64,000 nt of DNA. It comes from Doris montereyensis. Taxonomy: Eukaryota > Mollusca > Gastropoda > Nudibranchia > Dorididae. The position numbers and the translations under genes are program-made. The notes under the pieces were generated by a model, which saw nothing but the letters and a program-made list of their open reading frames with translations, was not told where the DNA came from and made no database searches. Below, piece after piece: positions 43,818 to 54,813 of this stretch; the stretch's first letter is position 1; the number at the start of each line of letters is the position of its first letter. The stretch lies in assembly GCA_037039925.1 (NCBI GenBank), contig JAXRKP010000212.1, positions 69,501 through 133,500 of the forward strand, read 5' to 3'.

Positions 43818-44740
43818 CAGTGTGTTTTATTGACTTAGAAAAGGCATACTGTGAGGAGAGATGAACTATGACATTCCTTAAAAGAACACAATGTAGAGCA
43901 AAATTTATTAGAAGCCATTAAAAGTTTTTTTACAATAAACCAACATGTGCAGTGAGAGAAGCTGGAAATGCATCTGCAGAATTTGATGTAAATATAGGAG
44001 TAAACAGGGTTGTACTCTTTTGTTTATCACATTTATGGATTCAGTTGCAAAGGCATCCTCAAAAATGAAAAAAATAATGTAGGTATGTGGCAGCTCAAAC
44101 TAGTAAATGTCTCAATTTCTGTTTGGAAAATCAGAAAAGGACGTTCAGTTGAATATCAACATGATGAACAAGGAACAAAATAAAAGAGGAATGAAAGTAA
44201 AAGCAAAGATAACCAAAACAATGTTAGTGACTAGGGAAGCTCAAACACAAAATCTTAAATTGGCCAGGAAGAATTTAGAACAAGTTCAAAGCTACAATTA
44301 CCTAAGATTAATGATTAACTCCAAGGGAAAACTAAGAGAAGAAATCAGCCAGAGAATAAAAAAGGCAATGACAATATATAACCATCTAGGAAGGGTATTT
44401 ACAGGTAAACAAGAATTGTCAACAAAAACCAAAATGACAGAATACAACACAGTTTATTGTCCTACACTCCTCTATGGCAGCGAAACATGGACCTTAAACA
44501 ACAGAAAAGTACAAGCAGCTGAAATGAAATATCTAAGAAGAATAGTAAGGAAAACTAAAAGAGACAAAATCAGAAACACAACAATAAGAGGTGAAACCAA
44601 AGCAGATGGCTTAAAAACTAAGATGGAAATAAATCAATTGAGATGGTTTGGGCATGTAAACAGAATGAATGACAATAGAATAGCTAAATTAGTATACAGT
44701 GCTTAAGTCCAAGTTGTCAAGGGTGAAATGACCCTAACAA
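43818..44740 (+). mobile_element. LINE family A, copy 4 (RT and 3' end)
   Basis: The plus strand starts inside RT motif A (VFYIDLEKAY-like, 43830) and runs through INTGV-like motif B to an open frame at 44107-44706. That frame encodes FGKSEKDVQLNINMMNK, NLEQVQSYNYLRLMI, CPTLLYGSETWTL and MEINQLRWFGHVNRMND, and ends at a TAA. The ADD box before 44107 is missing: SISVWK-like sequence leads straight into FGKSEK. This copy supplies the RT C-terminus and 3' end absent from the other family A copies. It is 5'-truncated. Confidence 0.75.
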
Positions 44741-44989
44741 GTTGCAATGTCCTTTGTCTTTGGATTACGTTTTACCTCTACCTGTATTTCATGGATTATA
44801 CTACAATCACTGTCACAAGATACGTTTAAATCTATTTAAATACTTATCAATTCAAATCACTTTAAGTCGACTGAACTAGTCCTGCTCTGCATGCTAAATA
44901 ACCTATTCTATTTGTATTTATACATAGACCTGTTTCAGCATTATACCTATCATTGTACTTATTATACCTCGACAAACAAGAGTATATTG
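44741..44989. other. Possible Gypsy 5' LTR or leader
   Basis: This 250-base stretch lies directly before the gag-like start at 45000. No matching copy was found after the integrase, so an LTR pair is not demonstrated. Confidence 0.25.
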
Positions 44990-44999
44990 AGCAGAGATT

Positions 45000-45780
45000 A
45001 TGGCTACTTCAAAATACCTGAATTGGGCTGCCCACAACATAGCCAATACCTTTAAGCTCTTCTGACAGAGAATGGAATGAGTGTGGAAATAACGAAATAA
45101 CAGCAGATGAGAAAATTGCTCGTAAGATCAAGACCGTAATGGAAGACGAAGGCTTACGACGTCTTAATGCCTCAGACCTATCAAATGAGGATCTTTGATC
45201 TGGATTTTTTTTAGGCCTAACTTAAGGTCACCGTAAACTTTTGCAAACATCATCGCAACCTGATGCAATAGTGGCAAAGGGAGGACGAATCTTTAGACGA
45301 TTTCATAACCCATGCACGTACACAAGCACAGTTATGCGAATTCAGCAATGTTAAAATGCAAGAGAGAATAATTGAGCTAATCATCGCTGACACTTGCTAT
45401 GAAATTTTCTGCCATGAATTATTATGAAAAGAAAAAGGCTATACCCTTCAAGAAGTTATTAGCAAAGGACACAAGCATGAAGCTGATGCAATGGGCACAC
45501 ATCAAATCTAAAGCCTTCAAACGACTACCAATACCAGTAAGATCAACTATGTTAAAAGTAAAAGCAAGAAACCCTTTGGAAACTGTGGCTTGTAGCATAA
45601 ATATTGAAAATGTCCAGCCCATAATATCAAATATGGAGCCTGTTGTATGATGGGCCACTGGAGGGACTTGTGCTATAAGTCGAAAACTGAACCTAAAATA
45701 TCAAGGGAAGCATACAAACCTAGACAATATGTACATGAAGCCTGGAAAAAGGACAGGTGTTAAATAAAGAAGCCAAACGA
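45000..45780 (+). pseudogene. Gypsy Gag with CCHC knuckle, frameshifted
   Basis: Starts MATSKYLNWAAHNIANTFKL. Later segments in shifting frames read FDDFITHARTQAQLCEFSNV-like sequence, ERIIELIIADTCYEIFCHEL and a Cys-rich end (45590-45680) with C..C..CPAH and MMGHWRDLCYKSK, the pattern of a retroviral zinc knuckle. Gag packages the RNA. At least three frame breaks. Confidence 0.55.
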
Positions 45781-46079
45781 GGTCAAATATCATGTGCTGC
45801 CACTGCCACATTTGGTGATTAACCGCTGATATACAGGTTTTTACTGCTATTTTCTCAGTCAGTGTTAGGAAAATTTATGTCAAAATTTTGACTGCTTTTA
45901 CCTACCCTTGCCTACAAAATATTTTGTAAAAAAAAAAAAAAAATATACGTCATGTGGACATTTTAATACCATGAACTTGTAGATAAATGATCGTTCTACC
46001 CAAAAATGCAAAGAACAGAAAATCAACCTTTTGGTTCAAAACCCGCCAGTCCAGGTGCCGCCCCCCGCCCCCGCCCTTA
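45768..46079 (-). repeat. G-ended repeat family 1, inverted 5' fragment
   Basis: The reverse complement begins with CCTTAAGGGCGGGGGC-like sequence at 46079. It continues GGCACCTGGACTGG, GAACCAAAAGGTTGATTTTC, ATGATCATTTATCTACAAGT-like and ACAAAATATTTTGTAGGCAAG blocks, ending near AACGAGGTCAAA. It splits the Gypsy element between gag and protease and so is younger than it. Confidence 0.7.
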
Positions 46080-46290
46080 AATACATCGGTAGCCTTACAT
46101 TATGCAAATATGGCCAATCAGACTGGCTGGAAGCAACGTTTTTTGCTGTGGATGTACCTGGACCAGTTGTACTGGGATTACCAACATGCAAGGCATTGAA
46201 ATTAGCCACTATGAACTGCCACATAGAAACTGTCCAAGCTTTGGTACCTAAGAAGCCAATCGAGGAACTCAAGGACAATAATTGTTAGGA
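46080..46290 (+). pseudogene. Gypsy aspartic protease, C-terminal part
   Basis: Reads FAVDVPGPVVLGLPTCKALK and LATMNCHIETVQAL. The IxGLPTCxxL block follows the protease active site in Ty3/Gypsy polyproteins. The DTG/DSG active-site part is not present, either deleted or displaced by the inserted repeat. Confidence 0.55.
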
Positions 46291-46329
46291 GCCAATGATC
46301 ATGAGCCAATAAAACCATGAAAAATCCTA

Positions 46330-47005
46330 GGGACTGACATATTTGAAATTAAACGGCTATATCTCATTATAATATCAGACTACTTCCCAAAGTATCCGAT
46401 TGTGAAAGAAATCAAGAACTCAATAACTTTAAAAGCAATTACTGAAGTAATAGAGGAAACATGTGCACTCTTTGTTTGTCTCGAGGAGATACGGTCAGAC
46501 AGCGGTCCACAATTTGGAAATGAACAATTCAAAGCGTTTTGCAGAGAATGGCATATTGAGCATAAAACATCATCACCTCATTATCCCCATTCAAATGGAT
46601 TTGTCGAATGGCAAATCAAATGGATCAACCGCACATAAAGAAATGCTTAAGTACATCTCAAAACATCCAAAAAGGTCTATTGAAAATCCGAGCAACACGA
46701 ATAGATGCAAAGCTACCATCGACAGGTGAGATGCTTATGAAAAGACAACTGACCACAAGCACAAACGAACATGAGCAGAATAACATCAGAAGACACCTAA
46801 AGGAGCGTGCTGAAAGTAACAAAATCAAATATAACAAAAATGCACGTAAGGAGGAGTTACCGCCTGTACGAATTCTTGACAAATCGTCAAAAACATGGTG
46901 CCCTGGTACAATTCTGTGACAATGTAAGAAACCATGATCGTATGAGATTGAAACAACAGGCGGTACTAACATACGTCGTAACAGATAACACCTCAGAGAG
47001 ATGAG
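46330..47005 (+). pseudogene. Gypsy integrase
   Basis: Reads LGTDIFEIK (first catalytic Asp), IISDYFPKYPIVKEI, IRSDSGPQFGNEQFKAFCRE (second Asp, with DSG in place of the usual DNG) and SSPHYPHSNGFVEWQIKWIN (catalytic Glu). All three catalytic acids are readable. A stop at 46637 follows the Glu. The C-terminal region continues in other frames to about 47004, with a small chromatin-binding-like end (RILDKSSKTWCPGTIL). Confidence 0.7.
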
Positions 47006-47010
47006 TACTC

Positions 47011-47439
47011 AACCTTTAACATTGAACATCAAAGAACACCACAGAGAAATGAGTAATCAACCTCTAACACCTAACAAAATTCCAATGTCAATGCAAGCAG
47101 CATCTCCAACTCTAAAGAGTCCAGATATATCTTGAAGAGCGATATAACTAAGGAATTGCCGATATCGCTAGTCAAACACCCATACTCAACAAACAAAACA
47201 GGATAAGTTGCGCTCACCTGCAGGGCTTCCATCGCACAAGAGTAACCCACATACAAAAGCACCATACACTACAAAACGTGGCCATGTTGTTTATGCGCCC
47301 AACATATATACTTGTTAGGAGAAAGTGAAAAAGGGCATCGGTCACAACAAACACATGCGACACTTAACTAAACACTCACTAGACTAGAATAAGCTTCTAG
47401 AGCGCAATATATCTTTATTTGTATAATACGTTTAATAAT
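47011..47439. other. Unassigned, possible Gypsy 3' region
   Basis: Contains a short direct repeat (AACACCTCAGAGAGATGAGTA and ACACCACAGAGAAATGAGTA-like) at 46986 and 47037. No coding domain. Confidence 0.3.
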
Positions 47440-49110
47440 ATTACTGTATTTTCAACAGATTCTTTCATAATCCAATCGATAGCAAGGCAGAATAGAAAAG
47501 GTGATAAAATGCAGCCCTGTTTCACACCTGTATTGATGTTCATGCTCTCCATCAATTTATTTCCACAGATTACTTTAGCACGAAAATCCCTATAAATTAT
47601 GCTAACTACCTTGGAGGGAATGCCATGGTATCGTAGGGTGTTCCATAATGCAGGTCTGTGTACACTATCAAAAGCCTTTTCAAAATCTATAAAATTTGAG
47701 TACAGGGAAGCATTCCATTATTGGCATTGTTCAAAAGTTTGTCTAAGAGTGAATATATGGTTTGAGCAAGAATGGCCTTTCCTAAATCCTGCTTGTTGCT
47801 TTCTAAGTTTTGGTTCAACTGTAGGGTTTATACGGTTTAGTAACATTTTGCTGAAAATTTTGCTCTTGATAGAGAGTAGTATGATTCCCCTCCAAGAAAG
47901 ATCTCCTTTTGGTAGTTTGACGATGAGTCCAACACTCCACTCATTTGGTAGCTCTTCTTTTCCCTAAATTTCTTGTAATATGCTTTGTAATATTTTAGGG
48001 GTCATTTCTAGTTCTATCTTAATTATTTCTGCTGTCACCTGATCTTCACCTGCTGCTTTCCCTGATTTGAGAGTCTCTATTGCCTTTTTTATTTCATCTA
48101 AAGTTGGGGGTAGTGTGTTGATGTCCAAGTAATTTTCTGCAGGTCTAATGACCGTGCGGAGCCTTGGCGTTTCTCTGTATAAGAGACACTCAAAGTGCGC
48201 TTCCCATCTGTTCATTTGGTCTGCTTCACTCAAGAGCAAATTTCCTTGTGTTTCTTGATTGGTGTATCATTGTTCCTATACCCTTTGGAAAGTTCTTTAG
48301 CTGTTTGGTATAGAGTCTTCTGCTCATTCTGCTAACATGTCATAGTAAGCTTTCTTGTCCGCTTGGACTGACTTTTGTACTTTTTGTCTAGCATCGTATA
48401 TTCATTATGAATTTGTTCTTTAATTCTTTCTGATCTGGTGGTCAGTAGTCGGCCCTTTGTCTTTTTTCTTTCTTCGATCACTTTCCATGATTGATCTGAT
48501 ATCCACCTTTTTTTTTTCTTCTGCTAGATTCCAGTAATTTCTGGCAGAGGTCTAGCAGTTCCTGGTTGAATTTTATCAAGGAAAGTTCTTGCTAATCTTG
48601 CAGGGCCTGGTATCGATTTGACAACTCTATTTTGAATTTTTGAGCAATTTCTTTGTTTTGTAGCTTTCCATCGTCAAATTTTCCTTTCCTGATGTCACCT
48701 TTCTTTGTCTTCCTTAATTTTACACAGATTTTAGCAGTCAGGAGCTCACGGTCACTTGCAACATTGGCTCCCCTTCTTGTTCTCACATCTAACAGTGATG
48801 TCTTCCATTTCTCATTGATAGTGATGTGGTCAATTTGGTTTTTGGTTTTTCGTCTGGAGAGGTCCATGTATATTTGTGAATGTCTTTATACTTAAAGATG
48901 GTTCCTCCAGTGATTAAATTGTTTTCTTCACAAAATTCCGCCAAACATTTTCCATTGTCATTCATGTCAGCAGCTAGACTTCAACGTCCCATTGTATGTT
49001 CTCTTTGACTATTAACTTTTCAAACTTTGGCGTTTAAATCATCAAGAACAATAGGTAGATCATGTCTTGGGGTCTTTTGTACTGTGCTGTTAAGTCTTTC
49101 TAAGGGCTGA
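47440..49110 (-). mobile_element. LINE with endonuclease and RT, truncated both ends
   Basis: The minus strand carries an endonuclease C-terminus (NQIDHITINEKWKTSLLDVR, RRGANVASDRELLTAKI, 48860-48740, with Arg where His is expected in SDH). Next is an RT start (RWEAHFECLLYRE, LKSGKAAGEDQVTAEIIK, 48210-48030). RT motifs A and B (FIDFEKAFDSVHR near 47690; NTGVKQGCILSPFLF near 47530) follow. It stops near 47440 before the YADD box. This family differs from family A but shares the overall RTE-like organisation. Confidence 0.7.
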
Positions 49111-49604
49111 GTTCCCACTCTGCAGCCCCACTCTGTCCTCACTGGCTAACGCCAGTTTTGTCCGTGACTGCTTATTTGATATTTGCAACTGACTTCTATA
49201 TCTAGATGCTGTTCCCCTATCCGCAACCTGGAGAAACATCTGGTAGGAGATGGTCGCCCCCGCAGAACTTATTCTTCACTTCCCATTTATTCATACCACA
49301 ATGGCTTCATTGTATATATTGCTTAGATTATAATAAATGTTCAATCTAGTCGCATCCTTGCGTTAGACCCAATCATTTCAATTACTGGGCCCATGGAAAA
49401 ATCCTGTTAATCACAACTGGATAATCGCAACAAGTTTCCTGCTCCGTGTTGTGATTAACCGGAGTCGACTGCATATGAAAGATAAATTTTAATAGAATCA
49501 GATTAAATCTTGGTGACGAATAAATGGAATAAAATGCTTTGTCCATCTCAAAATTTGATGACAAATTTTTTAAATCCTGATTAATCTTTGTCACAATTCT
49601 TAAG
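49111..49604. other. Intron 6, last part
   Basis: A GC-richer segment (49105-49280) with ACTCTGCAGCCCCACTCTGT may be a further repeat fragment. No coding domain. The acceptor used by exon 7 is ATTCTTAAG. Confidence 0.35.
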
Positions 49605-49729
49605 GGTTATAAACGTTTATGGAACAAAGCTGCCCATGACGAGCAGATTTTGGAGCCATTGGAAAAAGAGAAAGAGGAAATACCAGGAAGATCAATTACT
49701 GTTCAAGGATGGAAAGAACAATTATCTCG
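49605..49729 (+). CDS. PKD2: PKD2-like exon 7: cytosolic linker after S6
   Basis: Acceptor ATTCTTAAG and donor CG|GTAAGT. It reads GYKRLWNKAAHDEQILEPLE, then KEKEEIPGRSITVQGWKEQL and S plus two bases of an Arg codon. It joins in phase to DYLKQ of exon 6. The GYxKxL start matches the helix after S6 in polycystin-2, and the length suits the pre-EF-hand region. Similarity to relatives is weaker here than in the membrane part. Confidence 0.75.
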
Positions 49730-50768
49730 GTAAGTACTCTCAAACCTCGATATACTGCATCTGTTAAACTGCCATTCCCATTCCCACACATCTCCAGCTT
49801 TTTACCTTTGTATGGATCAGACAGTAAACAAAAACAGTGAAAAAAACAACTCATTATACCGCCATCTGCCAATGATTTTGCATTAACGTTCCTTGACGCT
49901 TTCTTTCCCAGCTGTTTTTGCATGTCTATGCTTCCCATTACCAGCTATTTGTGCCCTTTTACTCTCCCAATATCGGCTGTTTTGGGAAAGTTTTCAGAAG
50001 TACAGTGTGTTTTGGAAAAAGTTTGTAATATATTAACTTCGGGACAGTATCCAATAATGGATGGGTGTGTTCTCAATGGGCACATACGACAGATGTGTCA
50101 TGTGATCATAGCAGCCATATTGGATTTCTGAGCTATAAATACAGGGGTATGTCTGGCAAAAGAATGAATTACTGGGCAGGGAGTAAGTCTGAGACTTCTT
50201 TCGGCAAAGATTGTTAAGAGTGTAGAATCCGGAACACCATATTTACAGCATATTTAATATTTCATTGTTTTATTTTTCACCTCTTTAAATAACTGCTCTT
50301 TAAATGACGAGCATCTTGCTTTCTTTAGATAATGTCAATTTAATCAGTACAACAAGTGAATGGAATAGAATGTGCTTGACATGTGTAGCAGAAACATACA
50401 AACATACATGTCTTTCTAGTTGCTGGGCCAATGCATTAGCTAGTCAATCACAGTCAAGACAGCTAAATATTACTTCACGGTAACAGTGGAATACATTATA
50501 GATGCCTCTTTTTGTTACCCCCAACGCTTCCCTACATACACATGCACTCGGCGAAGAACAAAATTGGGGCATTCTATTTTCTTTTGGTTTATTGAATGAT
50601 AGTTTGGTTTGGGCCATTTTTCAGTTTAGCACTGTCTACTGTGTTTATAAATTTGTCTATTTCTTATTAGAAGATATTTTCTGTTCTCCGTTGCACTGCT
50701 CTTGTTGTCAGACTGACAGCTTCAAATAGAGATAATGTGTCTTTCCTTGCTTCTTCTCTGGTTTTCAG
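49730..50768 (+). other. Intron 7
   Basis: No transposon domain recognised. Bounded by GTAAGT and TGGTTTTCAG. Confidence 0.6.
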
Positions 50769-50880
50769 ACAGAGCTACTCTGAAGATGTACTGAAATCAG
50801 TTTTCCATGGCATGAAATCCTCTAAAGTAATAGGGGTAGATGAGCAAATCATAATAGTTGAAAACCTCAGAAAGCAAAAG
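50769..50880 (+). CDS. PKD2: PKD2-like exon 8: EF-hand region, degenerate
   Basis: Acceptor TGGTTTTCAG and donor AAG|GTATTT. It reads (R)QSYSEDVLKSVFHGMKSSKV and IGVDEQIIIVENLRKQK. Position and flanking helices match the single calcium-binding EF-hand of polycystin-2. In the loop the expected acidic D-x-D-x-D pattern is replaced by a Lys/Ser-rich segment (GMKSSKVIG), leaving only a later Asp-Glu pair. Calcium binding therefore looks unlikely. Phase matches exons 7 and 9. Confidence 0.8.
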
Positions 50881-51204
50881 GTATTTTGAAAGAGTACTGA
50901 CTCACTTGTTTACACGCTTTTTGTAGCATTGCAAATGTGTAACTATGTCTGCATGTGTTTTAAAGAGAAGTATTCATTGTATGACAAGTGGAAGAAAAAA
51001 ATCCCAGGAAACTACAACAAAACTACAACGAGAAGAGGAATAAGAATGTATTTCAAACAACTGAATGTGCAAGTTTTCCCACAGTCATACATGTCTGAGA
51101 AATATCTCTTTTTTTTTTTTTGTGATTGTGATCAAACATCAGGTTGATTATGAATGTGATTGTGACAGAAAACATGAATGTTATTAATTGTTTAAAAAGA
51201 TTGG

Positions 51205-53340
51205 GCAGTGGACAGGTAAGCACCTGTACGGGGATTAGGCAATCCTGCCCTTCACAAGTCTTCTGCTGTCTTGCTGGCGAGTCTTGGCTGACCAATGGCT
51301 AAGGGAGGTAACCCTAATAGAAAACACCTGCTGCCTTGCCTAAGAGAGTTGCCCCTGACAGAAAATAAAAACCTGTTGCCTTGCAGGCTGGTTTTGGACA
51401 ACCAGAGGCTAATGGAGTAAACTCTGACAGAAAATAACAAGGCCTTGTCGGGGGCCTTAAGGTGGCAGCCCCACCATCTACCTAGGGTACAGTGGGCTAA
51501 TCCCCTGCTTATCCAAAACCAAACTGATTCATAGAAATAAATATGATATACCCAGAGTGAGCTGAAGGTGACTGGAAAAGAACATGGACTGTACTTCTTG
51601 GAACAAGGAATATTAGGGCAATAAATGGAAAAGAGTTAGAATTAGCTGAAGAAATGGAAAAAATAAAAGTGGACATTTTGGCCATTACAGAAACAAAGAA
51701 AAAAGGACAAGGAGTAGAAAATGTAGGACCAAATCATACTTTAATCTTCTCAGGAGTAGATGTCAAAGATAGAGCTAGAGCAGGAATAGGCCTCCTAAGG
51801 CATAAAAGTCATGAAAAGCTACTAGAAAGTTTGAAATTTATATGCCCACAGCTATTAGAGGTAAATATTAAACCAAAAGGAGGAGAAATTAAATTATTAA
51901 TAGCTCACGGACCAAACGCAGACATCACCAAAGAAGAAAAAAGATATCTTCAAAAATAATGTACAAATAGCTGCAGAGAATCTCAAACCCAAACGGGAAT
52001 TAATGGTTTTAGGAGATTTAACCGCTAGAGTAGGAAACAATGTAGAAACATCAGGAGTAATAAGTAAAGAAGGAGAGACAACTTCTCTAAATAGAGAGAG
52101 ACTAATAGATTTTTGCCTAAAAAATAGCATGATTTCCTCATAAAGATATCCACAAATAAATGAAGACAGATGTGAAAAGTCAGTGATAGACTACATGATA
52201 GTTAGCAGCTCCCCTTTTTACAGTACAATGGATGCAAGAGTAAACAAAGGAGCTGAAATATTTAGTGATTATCACCTACTGATTGCCAAAATAAGATTAC
52301 TGATTGAAGAAAACAGACAGAAAAGGATACAAAAGAAAGCTACTTCCCTCAAAATAGAAATAAAAAACCAATAGTAAAACATATATTCCAATCCATGATA
52401 AAAAGATTTATCCATCAGTGAAAGGCAGATGGATCTGAATGATAGCACAATAGAAGAAAAGTGGCAAATGTATAAAGAAACACTCCTCAGTTGTATTGAA
52501 AAGGTCTGTCTTAGGAAACAAATTAAAAGAGATAGAAAAAGAACAGCATGGTGGAATGAGAATGTCAAAACTAAGATAAAAAAAGAAGAATGCCTGGAAG
52601 AAATACTTGTGAACAATGAGGCCAAAGGATATGATAGATTACGTGAGTAACAGAACTATTGCAGAAGTTAGGAAAGCAAAACTGGAACAGTGGGAGGAGT
52701 TTGGACAAAGATTTCAAGAAAGCTATCAAGGAAATCAAAAGCTGTTCTGGGAACAATGAAGAGCATGAGAAAGACCAAAGCATGCCCGATACGACAAATT
52801 AAGAATGCCAAAGGAGAAATAATAAAAAAAAGACAACGAAATCATGGAAACATGGAAAAGTATTTTCGACAATTACATAATGCCTCCAGAACATATGAAA
52901 CAAGGAGTAAAGATCAATTAGTAAGAGTAACAAGTGATCCAGAGGAGACAGCTGAAGATGTGGATATATCAATGGAAGAAATTCAAACTGCTACGAGAAA
53001 AGTGAAATTAGGAAAGGCCCGAGGAGCAGAACAAGTCTATCCAGAAATGATTAAAAACCAAGGGAGAAAGGCAGACAAACTACTACATGCAATGTGTCAA
53101 CAAGCATGGAAGTCAAAACAGTAGTACCAATAGACAAGAAAGGCGCAACTATGGAATGCTCAAACTAAAGAGGGATATCACTACTTAGCGTACTAGGAAA
53201 AGTGTATGCCAGGTTTTGGAAATGAGACTAAGGAAAAGAGTAGAAGATCAGAATGAACAACACCAGAGTGGATTTAGACCAAAGAGAAGTGTATAACTTA
53301 TAAGACCACATATTTACAATTAGACAATTTTCAAAACAAA
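51205..53340 (+). mobile_element. LINE family A, copy 5 (leader to RT start)
   Basis: Starts GGGCAGTGGACAGGTAAGCA and has three leader units to 51450. The best-kept endonuclease of the family follows: an open segment 51654-51959 (KVDILAITETKKKGQGVENV), a MVLGDLTARVGNN-type block near 52010 and IFSDYHLLIAKIRL near 52260 (Tyr replaces a catalytic His). The RT N-terminus (52690-53124; KLGKARGAEQVYPEM) leads to a fingers block, then breaks off near 53340. The 3' half is absent. It lies in intron 8, same orientation as the channel gene. Confidence 0.8.
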
Positions 53341-53344
53341 AAAG

Positions 53345-53674
53345 TGTATAGTAGTGACAACAAAAATACAACAATATATTTCTGCCCCACCGTTTGAAAT
53401 AGCTTGCCCCATGTTTTGAGAGAATGTGATTTTTTCTTTTTCAATACTTTTAAAAAGAACCTAAAGACACACCTTTCTACATTGTAAAATTGTCATATTA
53501 ATCATTTTATAGCACATTCTTAGAATTCATTAGTTACTGATGTTATAAAATGTTCATATATGCTCTCTGTTTCTTATGTCATCAAAGGTGTATGAATTTT
53601 TGTGAAGCAACCAAAGCTTTTTTTAACTAGGAGAAGAGGCGCTATAAAAATGTTCACTATTATTACTAATAATC
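53345..53674 (+). mobile_element. CR1/L2-like LINE 3' tail beside splice acceptor
   Basis: The plus strand shows the C-terminal block of a CR1/L2 RT (SAPPFEIACPMF...FKKNLKTHLF-like, 53385-53490), a 3' untranslated region and the end GGCGCTATAAAAATGTTC followed by TATTATTACTAATAAT. The same end (GCACTATAGAAATGAAT then AAT repeats) closes the LINE at 61880. The microsatellite-like tail runs to 53674, and the next bases are the CAG acceptor of exon 9. Confidence 0.6.
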
Positions 53675-53676
53675 AG

Positions 53677-53781
53677 GAACAAGAAGCCATTAAAAAAGGG
53701 AAAAATCAAATGGATGAGGACATTGATGATGCCCTTAGTGATGATGAACCTCAAGAATTTGTACCCACTGATGAATTTATG
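53677..53781 (+). CDS. PKD2: PKD2-like exon 9: acidic linker
   Basis: Acceptor ACTAATAATCAG and donor ATG|GTATGT, phase 0 at both ends. It reads EQEAIKKGKNQMDEDIDDAL and SDDEPQEFVPTDEFM. The acidic cluster and the final T-D-E-F match the variable linker and the SYEEF-type motif just before the C-terminal coiled coil of polycystin-2. The exon starts right behind a LINE tail, whose sequence replaces the usual pyrimidine tract. Confidence 0.8.
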
Positions 53782-54813
53782 GTATGTTAGCATGTGCAGA
53801 CAATTTTAAACCATAGGCTATTATTGAATTTGATGTGTCAAAATTAGAGGGATATGGTGAAAAAAATACTACTGACAACATGGTGGCAGGGAAATGACGC
53901 CAAATTGGATCTTGAATTTTCAAAAACTAAAACTTTCAATTTTCAACCCATATGTCATTCACGTGCACACTACTTTTTATGACAGGTAAGATATCCATGA
54001 TCCAGTTGTGACCTCACCTAATCAAAATGCTCCATATTATTACTAGCTTGTCTTGGTAATTTCTGGTCGACAATTGGTGCTTCGGGACAAAAGGAAAGTA
54101 TTAAAGACCAGTGACCAATTTTCAGCGTCAGGAAACAATCAATGTATTAGCCTGCGTCTGTAATATTATACATGCATGGGCTTAAGTCAATACATCAGTA
54201 CTTGTGCAAGGTGATAGGTCTGCAGACTGATGGGTGAGATATAAAGGAATGTATTGGTACCAAAGATTGATGGGAAGAATCTGCTTAGATGGCTGTAAAG
54301 AATTCAAAGGTCTAGGCTTTTTTTTAACAAGAAATTTGCTTTTAAAATTGTAACCCCCTTACTCATAAAAGTTTGATCTACATGAGAAAAATGTTGACAT
54401 CATTGATGTATTGATGTGTTTTGTGAAACCATACTTAGGGATATTTGAATTTGTGAAAGAGCACAAAATCACAAGCTCGATATCTTGAGCTAAAAATTTG
54501 TTTTGTTACTATCTCTTTCATTCTTATTGGTCTGTCAAACCTGTTTCTTTCATTAATTGAATGTGATTTAATTGAGGGATATTGTTTTCAAGCAACTATC
54601 CTTATCATGAACTAGAGCAATACTTCAGCCACAATTTTAAGTTTCAAGACATATACCTCTTCAAGAACTAAAATCTTTCCAATATATATTTATGATTTTT
54701 CATTTAGTATCTTTAGATTATCACTCTGCACATTTATAGTTATTGACATTGAATAATCACTCTTTTGGTCTTTATAATTGGAGACCTATAGTTTCAAATA
54801 CACCTTTTTTCAG
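53782..54813 (+). other. Intron 9
   Basis: AT-rich, no element recognised. Ends with CACCTTTTTTCAG. Confidence 0.6.

Larger units (their letters stand above)
44990..47010 (+). mobile_element. Ty3/Gypsy LTR retrotransposon lacking RT
   Basis: The plus strand holds gag (from ATG 45000), part of an aspartic protease domain and an integrase, in that order, with no reverse transcriptase or RNase H between protease and integrase. A copy of G-ended repeat family 1 is inserted at 45768-46079. Flanking LTRs were not recognised. The element cannot move on its own. Confidence 0.7.
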
